DNA from: Streptomyces sp. yr375
GTDB lineage: Bacteria; Actinomycetota; Actinomycetes; Streptomycetales; Streptomycetaceae
Assembly: GCF_900110755.1 (NCBI RefSeq)
Contig: NZ_FOFF01000032.1
Coordinates: 1 to 64,000 of the forward strand
DNA: 64,000 nucleotides
Direction of reading: 5' to 3'
Both the position numbers and the translations under genes were made by a program. Under the pieces are notes generated by a model. The model was given only the letters and a program-made list of their open reading frames with translations. It made no database searches and was not told the DNA's origin. The number at the start of each line of letters is the position of its first letter. The stretch's first letter is position 1. Below, piece after piece: positions 24,128-31,922 of this stretch.

Positions 24128-25624
24128 ATGCCCACGCCATCCACGCCACCCCACACCGGCGGACTGCTCCTGCTCATCGACGGCACGGCCGGCCTCCTGA
24201 CCGTCGCCGCGCTCGGCATAGCCCTGCTCCTCTTCCTGATCATCAAGGTCAGGATCCAGCCCTTCGTGGCCCTCCTCGCGGTCTCCATAGCCGTCGGCCT
24301 GCTGGCCGGCCTGTCGGTGACCGAACTCTTCGGCACCGTCCAGCGCTCGGACGCCGTCTCCACCATCGAGTCCGGCATGGGCGGAATCCTCGGCCATGTC
24401 GCGATCATCATCGGCCTCGGCACGATGCTCGGCGCGGTCCTCGAAGTCAGCGGCGGGGCAGAGGTGTTGGCCTCCCGGCTGCTCGGCCTCTTCGGCGAGA
24501 AACGAGCCCCGCTCGCCATGGGCCTGACCGGCCTGATCTTCGGCATCCCGGTCTTCTTCGACGTCGGCATCTTCGTCCTCGCCCCGATCGTCTACGCCGC
24601 CGCCAAACGCGGCGGCAAGTCGATCCTGCTGTACTGCCTCCCGCTGCTCGCCGGCCTGTCGATGACCCACGCCTTCCTGCCCCCGCACCCCGGCCCGGTC
24701 GCCGCCGCCGGACTGCTGCACGTCGACCTCGGCCGGGTCATCCTCATGGGCGTCCTCTGCGGCATCCCGGCGGTGCTGGCGGCCTGGGCGTACGCCGCGT
24801 GGATCGGCCGCCGGATCTTCGTCGCCGTACCGCAGGACATGGTGGAGGCGGCGGCGGAGGCGCGGCAGGCGGTGATCGAGGAGCAGCGGGCGCAGGGCGT
24901 GGTGCCGCGCGAGGACCCGGTGCCGCTCGGCACGGTCGTCGGCATCATCGGCACCCCGCTGGTCCTGATCCTGGCGGCCACCTTCTCCTCGATCGCCCTG
25001 GACCCTCCCCCTCTCTCTCCGACAAGCTCCGAGCCGGGGGGACCCCCATCCAGCCGCTCGGTGATCGAGTTCTTCGGCAGCCCGTTCGTGGCGCTGACGA
25101 TCGCGCTGCTCCTCGCCTACTACCTGCTCGGCATCCGGCGCGGCTGGTCCCGCAAGTCGCTGGAGACGGTCTCGACGGCCTCGCTGAAGCCGGTCGGCAA
25201 CATCCTGCTGGTGGTCGGCGCGGGCGGGATCTTCGGCGCGGTCCTGAAGGCCAGCGGGGTGGCCCAGGCCCTGTCGGACACCTTCCACGACGTCGGGCTG
25301 CCGGTGATCGTCCTCGCCTACCTGATCTCGGTGGTGCTGCGGGTCGCCCAGGGCTCGGCGACGGTGGCGATCGTGACGACGGCGGGCATCGTGGCCCCGC
25401 TGCTCGCCGAGGGCGACCACTCGCAGTCCTTCGTGGCGCTCGTCATCATGGCGATCTCGGCGGGCTCGATCTTCGCCTCGCACGTCAACGACGGCGGCTT
25501 CTGGATGGTGGCCAAGTACTTCGGCATCACCGAGCGCGACACCCTCAGGACGTGGACCGTGCTGGAGACGGTGCTGTCGGTGGCGGGGTTCGCGATGGCG
25601 GCCGTATTGAGCTTCTTCGTATAA
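24128..25624 (+). CDS. GntP-family permease
   Basis: A 498-residue membrane transporter of the gluconate:H+ symporter family, with about 12-14 hydrophobic segments. Family motifs seen include GMGGILGHVAIIIGLGTMLG, FGIPVFFDVGIFVLAPI, THAFLPPHPGPVAAA and ASHVNDGGFWMV. Homologues import gluconate, other sugar acids or D-serine, any of which fits the cluster. About 16 residues (near 292-308) come from a repeat element inserted in a loop. It is last in the operon, with its own ribosome site and a hairpin before it. Confidence 0.92.
   Translation: MPTPSTPPHTGGLLLLIDGTAGLLTVAALGIALLLFLIIKVRIQPFVALLAVSIAVGLLAGLSVTELFGTVQRSDAVSTIESGMGGILGHVAIIIGLGTMLGAVLEVSGGAEVLASRLLGLFGEKRAPLAMGLTGLIFGIPVFFDVGIFVLAPIVYAAAKRGGKSILLYCLPLLAGLSMTHAFLPPHPGPVAAAGLLHVDLGRVILMGVLCGIPAVLAAWAYAAWIGRRIFVAVPQDMVEAAAEARQAVIEEQRAQGVVPREDPVPLGTVVGIIGTPLVLILAATFSSIALDPPPLSPTSSEPGGPPSSRSVIEFFGSPFVALTIALLLAYYLLGIRRGWSRKSLETVSTASLKPVGNILLVVGAGGIFGAVLKASGVAQALSDTFHDVGLPVIVLAYLISVVLRVAQGSATVAIVTTAGIVAPLLAEGDHSQSFVALVIMAISAGSIFASHVNDGGFWMVAKYFGITERDTLRTWTVLETVLSVAGFAMAAVLSFFV
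25003..25048. repeat. Dispersed Streptomyces repeat inserted in gntP-like gene
   Basis: A segment with a pyrimidine-rich CCCTCCCCCTCTCTCTCC stretch, GACAAGCTCCGAGCC and GGGGGGACCCCCA matches a repeat that I remember as common in Streptomyces intergenic regions. Here it lies inside a coding region and is read through in frame as a Pro/Ser/Gly-rich loop. Confidence 0.7.
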
Positions 25625-25664
25625 CGAAGTTGGTCCTGGCTGTGCCCGGCACAGGATCTTCGAC

Positions 25665-25677
25665 CATACTTCGCGCT
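25665..25677 (+). promoter_or_regulatory. Putative -10 box for a leaderless transcript
   Basis: CATACT at 25665-25670 lies seven bases before GTG 25678, so transcription would start at or next to the start codon. No ribosome site is present. The -35 element is not clear. Confidence 0.5.
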
Positions 25678-26265
25678 GTGGAGCAGCGTATAGGTTCGAG
25701 CAGCCAGCCCCTGGAGGGCGAGCCCCTGAAGGGCGCCGGTTTCGACCCGGCCTTCATCCCCGGGCTCACGACGCCCCTGACGACGTCCCCGACGTCCCCG
25801 AAGGCGGCGGAGCCGGAGGACGAGGCCGAGGACGTGGCCGAGGGCACGGTCGAGGTCGAGGACAAGGTCGTCGAGAAGGCGGAGGACGCCTCTTCGGAGG
25901 AGCCCGCCGAGGACGAGTCCGAGCCCGTCGACGGTCCCGTCTTCGAGGCCTCCGACCGCCGGGCGCGGATCACCGCCGACGCCAAGGGGGTACGGCTGCG
26001 CCTCGACGAGGAGGCGTGCGAGTTCCGCTGGGACGAGATCGGCGCGATCGAGACGGAGGCGCCGCGCTTCGGCAAGCGGTACACCATCACGGTGCACACC
26101 CCTGACCGCCGCTGGTACCCGATCGAGATCGAGGCGACGGCCAGGGCGCGCTTCAGCGAGTGGGACGAGCAACTGGACGCGGTCCTCGACGCCTACTTCG
26201 ACGACGAGGCCGAAGCCGAAGCCGAAGTCGAAGAGGCGGACGCCGAGGCCAAGGACGCCGACTAG
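25678..26265 (+). CDS. Acidic protein with C-terminal PH-like domain, function unknown
   Basis: A protein of 195 residues starting at GTG 25678. Residues 20-90 are acidic, low-complexity and probably disordered, very rich in Glu, Asp, Ala and Pro. Residues 92-175 look like a compact beta-rich domain with a terminal helix (ARITADAKGVRLRL, FRWDEIGAIE, YTITVHTPDRRWYPIEIEA), similar in pattern to bacterial PH-like domains. The tail is again acidic. I recognise it only as a conserved Streptomyces hypothetical. Its stop overlaps the stop of the convergent carboxypeptidase gene in a shared CTAG. Confidence 0.75.
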   Translation: MEQRIGSSSQPLEGEPLKGAGFDPAFIPGLTTPLTTSPTSPKAAEPEDEAEDVAEGTVEVEDKVVEKAEDASSEEPAEDESEPVDGPVFEASDRRARITADAKGVRLRLDEEACEFRWDEIGAIETEAPRFGKRYTITVHTPDRRWYPIEIEATARARFSEWDEQLDAVLDAYFDDEAEAEAEVEEADAEAKDAD

Positions 26266-27623
26266 CTGCAGTACTGGGCGGCCTTCCCGATCGCCCGGTA
26301 CATACAGTCCGCGTTCTCGAGAAGCTGAAGCACCGCGTCCCGGTTACGGGAAGTCTCCCGCTCGATGACCTCGTCGGGCGGGTAGAACCCACCCCCGGAG
26401 CTGGACGACGGATACATCTCGAACGTGAAGTCGAAGATCTTGTGCGTGCCCCAGAGGTAGTCGTCGATCGACCCGTCCGTGATGTACAGGTCGCTCGACT
26501 GCTCCGGCGTGTACCCGTTGCTCGCGGCCAGCTTCTGCCCGATGGCCTTGAACGCCGCGTTGTCGTCCGCCGTCATCCCGGTCGCCGTGTCCGCGTTGGT
26601 GTACCCGAGCGGCCACAACACCAGTTCGCTGTACGTGTGGAAGTCGATACCGGCGGTGATCTGCTGCTTCCCGCCCACGACCCGGCTGCGTACGAAGTCG
26701 GCGACGACCTTCACCTCGGGCGCCGACTCGGCGGCCGTGCCCCGGTAGGTCTCGGACGACGTCGAGCCCGAAGAGCCGCCGCAGCAGCCCCACTTGTAGC
26801 CCCAGTTCCGGTTGAGGTCCGTACCGACGGACGAGGAACCGGAGTTGGGCTGCCGGTTCTTGCGCCACGAGCGGTAGGAGCCGGTGGCGATGTCGTACTC
26901 GCCGCCGTCCGGGTTGAGGTCGGGCACGATCCAGATCTCGCGCCCGTCGACCATGCTGGTGACCCGGGAGTCGGAGCCGTAACCGGCGCCCAACTCGCGG
27001 ATCAGGTACAGGGCCATCTCCACGGTCATGTGCTCACGGGCGTGCTGGTGATGCGTGAACAGCACCTCGGGCTCGGCCTCGTCGGTGCCGACGTTGTCGC
27101 TGATCTTCACGGCCACGATGTCCCGGCCGCCGTACGACTTGCCGATGACCCGCTTGCTCATGATGCCCGGGTAGGCGGCGATGCGCTGGTCGATCTCCGC
27201 CGTCATCTCGGCGTAGTTGTGGTACTTCGAGTCGGCGGACGGGAAGTCGTAGAGCCGTACCTCGTCCTCGGCGACGCGGTCGGGCGCGGAGCCCAGCAGG
27301 GAGACCTCGTACCCCTGCGCGCGCAGCTTCTTGATCTGCTCCGCGCGCCCGGAGACCACCACGGTCTCCTCGTCCGCCTCGTCGACGCTCACTCCCGACG
27401 CGGCGATCGCGGTGCGCACGGCGGACGTGCTGTGGGCGATGTGGATCTCGTACTGGCGGATGTCGTCGGCGGAGGCTGCCGTCTTCGGGGCGCTGCCCGC
27501 CGCCGCGTCGGTGGCCGTCGCGGTGAGGGGTGCCGCGAGGGCGAGGGCCAGCAGGGCGGCGAGAGCGGCGGTTCGTCTGCCGCCACCTGAGCCAGAGCCT
27601 GAGCCGCGAATGCGAAGTCGCAT
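26262..27623 (-). CDS. Secreted zinc carboxypeptidase (M14)
   Basis: A 453-residue exported metallocarboxypeptidase. A twin-Arg-containing, Gly/Ser-rich N-terminus leads to a hydrophobic signal segment (about 18-38), followed by a propeptide-like region (about 52-112). The M14 domain begins at KYHNYAEM. The zinc ligands are in HHQHAREH (HxxE type) and the later GIDFHTYSEL histidine; the catalytic glutamate is in FTFEMYP. DLNRNWGYKWG carries the substrate-binding Asn-Arg. Cysteine pairs suggest disulfides. It releases C-terminal residues from extracellular peptides. It is monocistronic with its own promoter. Confidence 0.93.
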   Translation of the reverse strand: MRLRIRGSGSGSGGGRRTAALAALLALALAAPLTATATDAAAGSAPKTAASADDIRQYEIHIAHSTSAVRTAIAASGVSVDEADEETVVVSGRAEQIKKLRAQGYEVSLLGSAPDRVAEDEVRLYDFPSADSKYHNYAEMTAEIDQRIAAYPGIMSKRVIGKSYGGRDIVAVKISDNVGTDEAEPEVLFTHHQHAREHMTVEMALYLIRELGAGYGSDSRVTSMVDGREIWIVPDLNPDGGEYDIATGSYRSWRKNRQPNSGSSSVGTDLNRNWGYKWGCCGGSSGSTSSETYRGTAAESAPEVKVVADFVRSRVVGGKQQITAGIDFHTYSELVLWPLGYTNADTATGMTADDNAAFKAIGQKLAASNGYTPEQSSDLYITDGSIDDYLWGTHKIFDFTFEMYPSSSSGGGFYPPDEVIERETSRNRDAVLQLLENADCMYRAIGKAAQYCS

Positions 27624-27707
27624 GAACTCTCCTTGTGGGGAGTGGGGTGTGGGGGGCTGCGCGCTTGCTGAATGCGGTGGTGCGGTGCGGCGGTGCGGGT
27701 GCCGCTC

Positions 27708-27736
27708 ATCGTCGGCTTATGGCATGAGCAGGTCAA
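27708..27736 (-). promoter_or_regulatory. Promoter of the M14 carboxypeptidase
   Basis: On the minus strand, TTGACC (27731-27736), 17-base spacer, GACGAT (27708-27713). The spacer contains TGCTCATGCCA, which I remember as recurrent upstream of Streptomyces exported hydrolases. The 5' leader would be about 75 nt. The remaining 250 bp to the next gene hold nothing else recognisable. Confidence 0.55.
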
Positions 27737-27991
27737 GAGACGACAAAGGGACGGTTGGCCGGAATCATGCGCAACGGTGAGCGGACGGCGGCGGTTGGCG
27801 GCGACCGGCCGCGCAGTGTAGTCACGGTCGCATCCCCGGAAGCGATCCCCGGTGAAGTACACCCGCGCGTGTGAGGCGGGGGAGCCTCTGCGCAGCCCCG
27901 GGGGAAGGCTGAGGGTTCGCGCAGGATCTGGCTGATCATGGGCGGACCTGCCGGCCCACCCGACCGACCGCCGATGGGGGACCCCGGACCC

Positions 27992-29068
27992 ATGACCGCC
28001 CAACCAGCCCGACCAGCCCGACCAGCCCGACCAACTCGATCCATCCAGCCGACGCAGCCCATCCAGCCAGTCCCGCCAGTCCCGCCAGTCCAGCCAGTTG
28101 AGCCCGTCCAGCCCGTCCAGTCGGTCCCATGCGCCGCCGCCGGTGCCGGTGCCGGAGCGTTCGACCACCGGATGTCCGTCGCCGCCACGGACGACGCGTT
28201 CCTCGCCGCCGCCCTCCCCTTCCTGGCCGAGGGCCTGGCCGCCCCCGACGAGCCCCGGCCCGTCGCCATCGCCGCCCCCGACAAACTGGACCTCCTGCGT
28301 GACGCCCTCGGCGCGGACGCGCGGGACGTCGGCCTCGTCGCGCACACCGACTGGTACACCGGCTCCGCCGCCAACGCCGTCGCCCGCCTGGCCGGCCACC
28401 TCGCCACGCACACCGGCCCCACCGGCCCCGGCGGCCGGCTCCGCCTCCTCATGGAGCCGGTGTGGAACGGCAGGGCCGGCCGCTCCCCGCGCGAGAGCGC
28501 CGAGTGGATCCGCTACGAGGCGCTCGCCAACCTCGTCTTCGCCCCGACGGCGACCACCGCGATGTGCCTCTACGACACCCGCACCGCCGGTTCCGCGCTC
28601 ATCGAGGCGGCCCGCCGCGCCCACCCGGACACCGGCGTGTACGCGGCCCCCGCACTCCTCGCCGCCGAGCTGGACGCCGTACCGCTGCCCCCGACCCCCG
28701 CCGACGCCGTGCGCCTCGCCGACCCCGCCCCGGACGCCGTCCGCGCGTGGGCGACCGGCCGTGGACTCGCCGCCGCCGACGCCGAGTTGTTCGCCACGGC
28801 CGTCGCGGAGGCGGCCTCCCTCGCCCCGGTCACCGGCGTGCTGCTCTGGGGCGACGCCCCCGGCTGCGTCTGCGAACTGCTCCTGGCCCACCGCCTCGAC
28901 GACCCCCTCTCGGGCTTCGTCCCGCCCCCGACGCCCGAGTTGGCCCCTGGCCAGGGCCTGTGGTTCGCCCGCCAGGTATGCGCGTACGTGGACGTCCGCA
29001 GGGCCGACCCCGATCCCGACCCCGCTGTCACCGCCGCCGGGACGACCGTACGACTGCAGTACGCGTGA
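27992..29068 (+). CDS. MEDS-domain sensor protein (DcmR-like) with repeat N-terminus
   Basis: About 358 residues from ATG 27992; ATG 27974 and 27938 are alternatives. Residues 1-45 are a Pro-rich tripeptide repeat tract. A MEDS domain (about 58-210) follows, recognisable by FLAEGLAAPDEPRPVAIA, VGLVAHTDWYTG and the WIRYEALANLVFA segment. The C-terminal region (about 235-355) resembles a degenerate GHKL/RsbW-type ATPase (AELFATAVAEAASLAPVTG) that lacks clear G boxes. In Streptomyces this architecture is called an anti-sigma or sensor-like protein. Signal and partner are unknown. It is separated from the next gene by 66 bp. Confidence 0.8.
   Translation: MTAQPARPARPARPTRSIQPTQPIQPVPPVPPVQPVEPVQPVQSVPCAAAGAGAGAFDHRMSVAATDDAFLAAALPFLAEGLAAPDEPRPVAIAAPDKLDLLRDALGADARDVGLVAHTDWYTGSAANAVARLAGHLATHTGPTGPGGRLRLLMEPVWNGRAGRSPRESAEWIRYEALANLVFAPTATTAMCLYDTRTAGSALIEAARRAHPDTGVYAAPALLAAELDAVPLPPTPADAVRLADPAPDAVRAWATGRGLAAADAELFATAVAEAASLAPVTGVLLWGDAPGCVCELLLAHRLDDPLSGFVPPPTPELAPGQGLWFARQVCAYVDVRRADPDPDPAVTAAGTTVRLQYA
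28000..28135. repeat. In-frame nonanucleotide repeats in the MEDS gene
   Basis: Degenerate 9-bp units (GACCAGCCC, GTCCCGCCA, GCCCGTCCA types) repeat about 12 times and encode PAR, then QPV/VPP tripeptides. Copy-number change would keep the frame. Confidence 0.75.
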
Positions 29069-29134
29069 GCAAGGGCTGTTCGGCCGCCCGTTGCTGATGG
29101 ACACTGGTGGCCACGCTTCGCGGGGGGTGGAGGC

Positions 29135-29950
29135 TTGGAGTGGCAGGCACTGTTGTCGGGGGCGTTGAGTGTGCTGGCCCCCGGGGCCACGCACCTCACG
29201 GAACGGGCGGAGCCCACGGAACCCCCGGATCTCACGCGACGCATTCGCGCCAAGTACGAGGCACTCGGCCCGCCACCCGACAGAGCCGACGACCCCGGCG
29301 ACCCCAGCAACTCCTACGATCTCGACGCTCCCGACCCCGATGCCCTCACCGTACTTGCCGACGCGCTCGCTGCGGCCGGCCGCTACTCCGAGGCCGAGGC
29401 GATGTTCCGGCAGGCCCTCGCCCTGCCGTGGGACCGCCCGACGGCTCTCCGTCCCGTCGCCGGTCTCGCGTGGCTGTTGCGGGCGCGCGACCGGGACGCG
29501 GAAGCCGAGGCGCTGCTGCGTCCGGGGCTGACCCCCGACCGGCTCCGGGAGGTGCTGAGCACGCTCGACGCACCCGGCCCCGACACCGCCTACCGAGGAC
29601 GTGACGGGGTGCTGGAGGAACGGGCGGTGTGGGAGCGGAGAGTCGAGGAACTGCGTGCCTTCGAGCGCGAGCACCGGACGCGGCTGACGAGCTTCCTGGA
29701 GAGCCAGTTGCGCCAACTGGACGCGCAGGACGACCTGGCGCCCGCCCCGCCCCCGGCCTCCTCGGGCAGGCACCGTCGCGCGGGGAGGGTGGAGGAGACC
29801 CGGAGACTGAACCCCGTCGACGAAGCGGCACTGGCGAGGGTCGCCAGAGCCATGCTGCGGTGGGAGGCCGGTGCGCCGCCGCCGCAGTCGTCGTCCGTGA
29901 ACAGTCCGTCCGTGAAGAGTCCGGCGAACGACGGGGAGGAGGAGCGGTAA
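29135..29950 (+). CDS. TPR-like protein of unknown function
   Basis: A 271-residue protein. The TTG at 29135 has a GGAGG motif nearly abutting it; the true start may lie a few codons downstream. Residues 65-125 form one or two TPR-like helical hairpins (ALTVLADALAAAGRYSEAEAMFRQAL and a following LRPVAGLAWLLRARDRDAEAEALL). Residues 150-190 are a charged helix likely to be a coiled coil, and the C-terminus is disordered. Its TAA overlaps the next gene's ATG by one base, so the pair is translationally coupled. Confidence 0.65.
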   Translation: MEWQALLSGALSVLAPGATHLTERAEPTEPPDLTRRIRAKYEALGPPPDRADDPGDPSNSYDLDAPDPDALTVLADALAAAGRYSEAEAMFRQALALPWDRPTALRPVAGLAWLLRARDRDAEAEALLRPGLTPDRLREVLSTLDAPGPDTAYRGRDGVLEERAVWERRVEELRAFEREHRTRLTSFLESQLRQLDAQDDLAPAPPPASSGRHRRAGRVEETRRLNPVDEAALARVARAMLRWEAGAPPPQSSSVNSPSVKSPANDGEEER

Positions 29951-30402
29951 TGGCCCCACGGTCGGCGAATCGCTGGGACGGCATGCTGCCCCCGCCGAGG
30001 GCGGCTCAGGAGTGGGAGGCGATCAAACCCGGGCTGGCCGCCGAGATCTTCGAGGAGTCGATCGCGGAGGAACGGCACCGCCGCCGCATGGAGACGCTGC
30101 GGGTCGGCACGAAGATCCTCGGGCAGTTCCTGGCCCTCGGCTCGGTCGGCCTGATGGTCCTGTTCGCCAAGTACGCGCTGGACGCCGGTGAACCCATCGT
30201 CGCGGGCTTCGCGACAGGAGCGCCGTCCGTGTCGCTCGCCGTCATCTTCGCCCTGTCCCGCACCCCGGGCAGACGCCTGGAGGAGGGCGTCGCGCGGGCC
30301 GGCCGCCGGGGTCTCACGGCCGTCACCGCCGGCCAGGGCACCCCGGCGCCGGTGATCGCCCAGGCGCCCCCGCCGGGGGCCGACACCGCCCAAATGCCCT
30401 GA
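29950..30402 (+). CDS. Small two-TM membrane protein, function unknown
   Basis: A 150-residue protein from ATG 29950 (TAATG overlap with the preceding stop). After a charged cytosolic region (1-50), two hydrophobic segments (about 52-75 and 82-103) are followed by an Arg-rich stretch and a Pro/Ala-rich tail. No recognisable domain. Coupling to the TPR-like protein suggests the two act together, perhaps as a membrane anchor and its soluble partner; this is inference only. Confidence 0.7.
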   Translation: MAPRSANRWDGMLPPPRAAQEWEAIKPGLAAEIFEESIAEERHRRRMETLRVGTKILGQFLALGSVGLMVLFAKYALDAGEPIVAGFATGAPSVSLAVIFALSRTPGRRLEEGVARAGRRGLTAVTAGQGTPAPVIAQAPPPGADTAQMP

Positions 30403-30475
30403 GCTGTGGGCACATTGAGTGGAGATCGGGCAGGCCCTCTTGCCGGACCGGCTGCTTTAGGCTTTCTTGACCTTC

Positions 30476-31807
30476 ATGGCGGACATCACGGGCAGCCCGA
30501 GGGACACCGACACCGACACCGACACCGACCTCAACAACGCATCTCCCCGCAAGTCCAGTTGGAAGTACATCGGCCCCGGCATCGTGGTCGCGGCGACCGG
30601 GGTCGGCGCCGGGGACCTGGTGGCCACCCTCATCGCCGGGAGCAACTTCGGCTACACGCTGCTCTGGGCGGCGGTCGTCGGCTGCCTGGTGAAGATCTCC
30701 CTCGCCGAGGCGGCCGGCCGCTGGCATCTGTCCACCGGCCGCACCCTCTTCGACGGCTGGGCGAGCCTGGGGCGTTGGACGACGTGGTTCTTCGTCGTCT
30801 ACGTGGTCGTCTGGGGCTTCGTCTACGGCGCGGCGGCGATGTCGTCGAGCGCGCTGCCGCTCCAGGCGCTGTTCCCGGACGTGATGGACCTCAAGCTGTG
30901 GGCCGTCGCCTGCGGGCTGGTGGGCCTGGTGTTCGTCTGGTTCAACAAGTACGCCGTCTTCGAGAAGGTCATGACGGTCCTGGTCGGCGTCATGTTCGTG
31001 GTGACGGTGTACCTGGCGATCCGGGTCACCCCCCACCTCGGCGAAGCCTTCGCGGGCCTCCTCCCGGTGCTGCCGGACGAGAAGGACTCCGTCCTCAACA
31101 CCCTCGGCCTGATCGGCGGCGTCGGCGGCACCATCACCCTTGCCGCGTACGGGTATTGGGTCAACGCCAAGGGCTGGACCAACACCGGCTGGATGAAGGT
31201 CATGCGGCTCGACAACCGGGTCGCCTACCTCACCACCGGCGTCTTCGTCGTCGCGATGCTCTTCGTCGGCGCGGAGCTGCTGCACTCCGCGAACGTGGCG
31301 ATCGCGAGCGGTGACAAGGGGCTCATCCAGCTCAGCGACATCCTGGAGGCGAAGTACGGCACGGCGACCGCCAAGTTCTTCCTGATCGGCTTCTTCGCCA
31401 CCTCCTTCACCTCCCTGATCGGCGTCTGGCACGGCGTGAGCCTGATGTTCGCCGACTTCGTGTCCCGCTACCGCAGCGACGGCGACGTGAGCGGCGCCGA
31501 GGTCGCCTCCGGCGAGCGGGAACGCTCCTGGCCCTTCCGGGCGTACCTGCTGTGGCTGACCTTCCCGCCGATCGTGCTGCTCTTCCAGGGCCAGCCGTTC
31601 CGCCTGATCATCCTGTACGGGGTGCTCGGCGCGGCCTTCCTGCCGTTCCTGGCCGGGACACTGCTGTGGCTGCTCAACTCCTCCCGCACACCCAGCCAGT
31701 GGCGCAACGGAGCGCTGAGCAACGCGATGCTGGTACTGGCGGGACTGCTGTTCCTGGTCCTGTGCGTGAAGCAGATCTGGGACCAGCCATGGTCGGAGTT
31801 CTTCTGA
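30476..31807 (+). CDS. NRAMP-superfamily transporter, divergent subgroup
   Basis: A 443-residue membrane protein with about 11 transmembrane segments, starting at ATG 30476 (TTG 30467 is less likely). The fold-wide similarity is to NRAMP metal transporters (GPGIVVAATGVGAGDLVATLIAG in TM1), but the canonical DPGN metal motif of TM1 is ATGVGAGD here, and the TM6 MPHN-type motif is TITLAAYGYW. It therefore belongs to the NRAMP-related proteins that lack the Mn/Fe site, and may carry another ion such as Mg2+. The N-terminal tail has a (Asp-Thr)4 tract encoded by four GACACC hexamers. It appears monocistronic. Confidence 0.85.
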   Translation: MADITGSPRDTDTDTDTDLNNASPRKSSWKYIGPGIVVAATGVGAGDLVATLIAGSNFGYTLLWAAVVGCLVKISLAEAAGRWHLSTGRTLFDGWASLGRWTTWFFVVYVVVWGFVYGAAAMSSSALPLQALFPDVMDLKLWAVACGLVGLVFVWFNKYAVFEKVMTVLVGVMFVVTVYLAIRVTPHLGEAFAGLLPVLPDEKDSVLNTLGLIGGVGGTITLAAYGYWVNAKGWTNTGWMKVMRLDNRVAYLTTGVFVVAMLFVGAELLHSANVAIASGDKGLIQLSDILEAKYGTATAKFFLIGFFATSFTSLIGVWHGVSLMFADFVSRYRSDGDVSGAEVASGERERSWPFRAYLLWLTFPPIVLLFQGQPFRLIILYGVLGAAFLPFLAGTLLWLLNSSRTPSQWRNGALSNAMLVLAGLLFLVLCVKQIWDQPWSEFF

Positions 31808-31863
31808 CCACGTTCTCCGGCCACGGTTTTCTGACCACTTCCGTTGGGCGAGTCGCGCAATGG

Positions 31864-31893
31864 TTCGAGTTTCGTACGGGCCTCTCCTAGGCT
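31864..31893 (+). promoter_or_regulatory. Promoter of isochorismatase-like gene
   Basis: TTCGAG (31864-31869), 18-base spacer, TAGGCT (31888-31893), followed by GAGGAGAGG as ribosome site before GTG 31923. The -35 box is weak. Confidence 0.4.
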
Positions 31894-31922
31894 GCTGATC
31901 CCCGAGGAGAGGTACCCCGGCC

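Noticed and set aside
23279..25483. 734-residue minus-strand frame opposite IclR, RidA and GntP
   Set aside because: Contradicted by three well-supported coupled genes on the plus strand.
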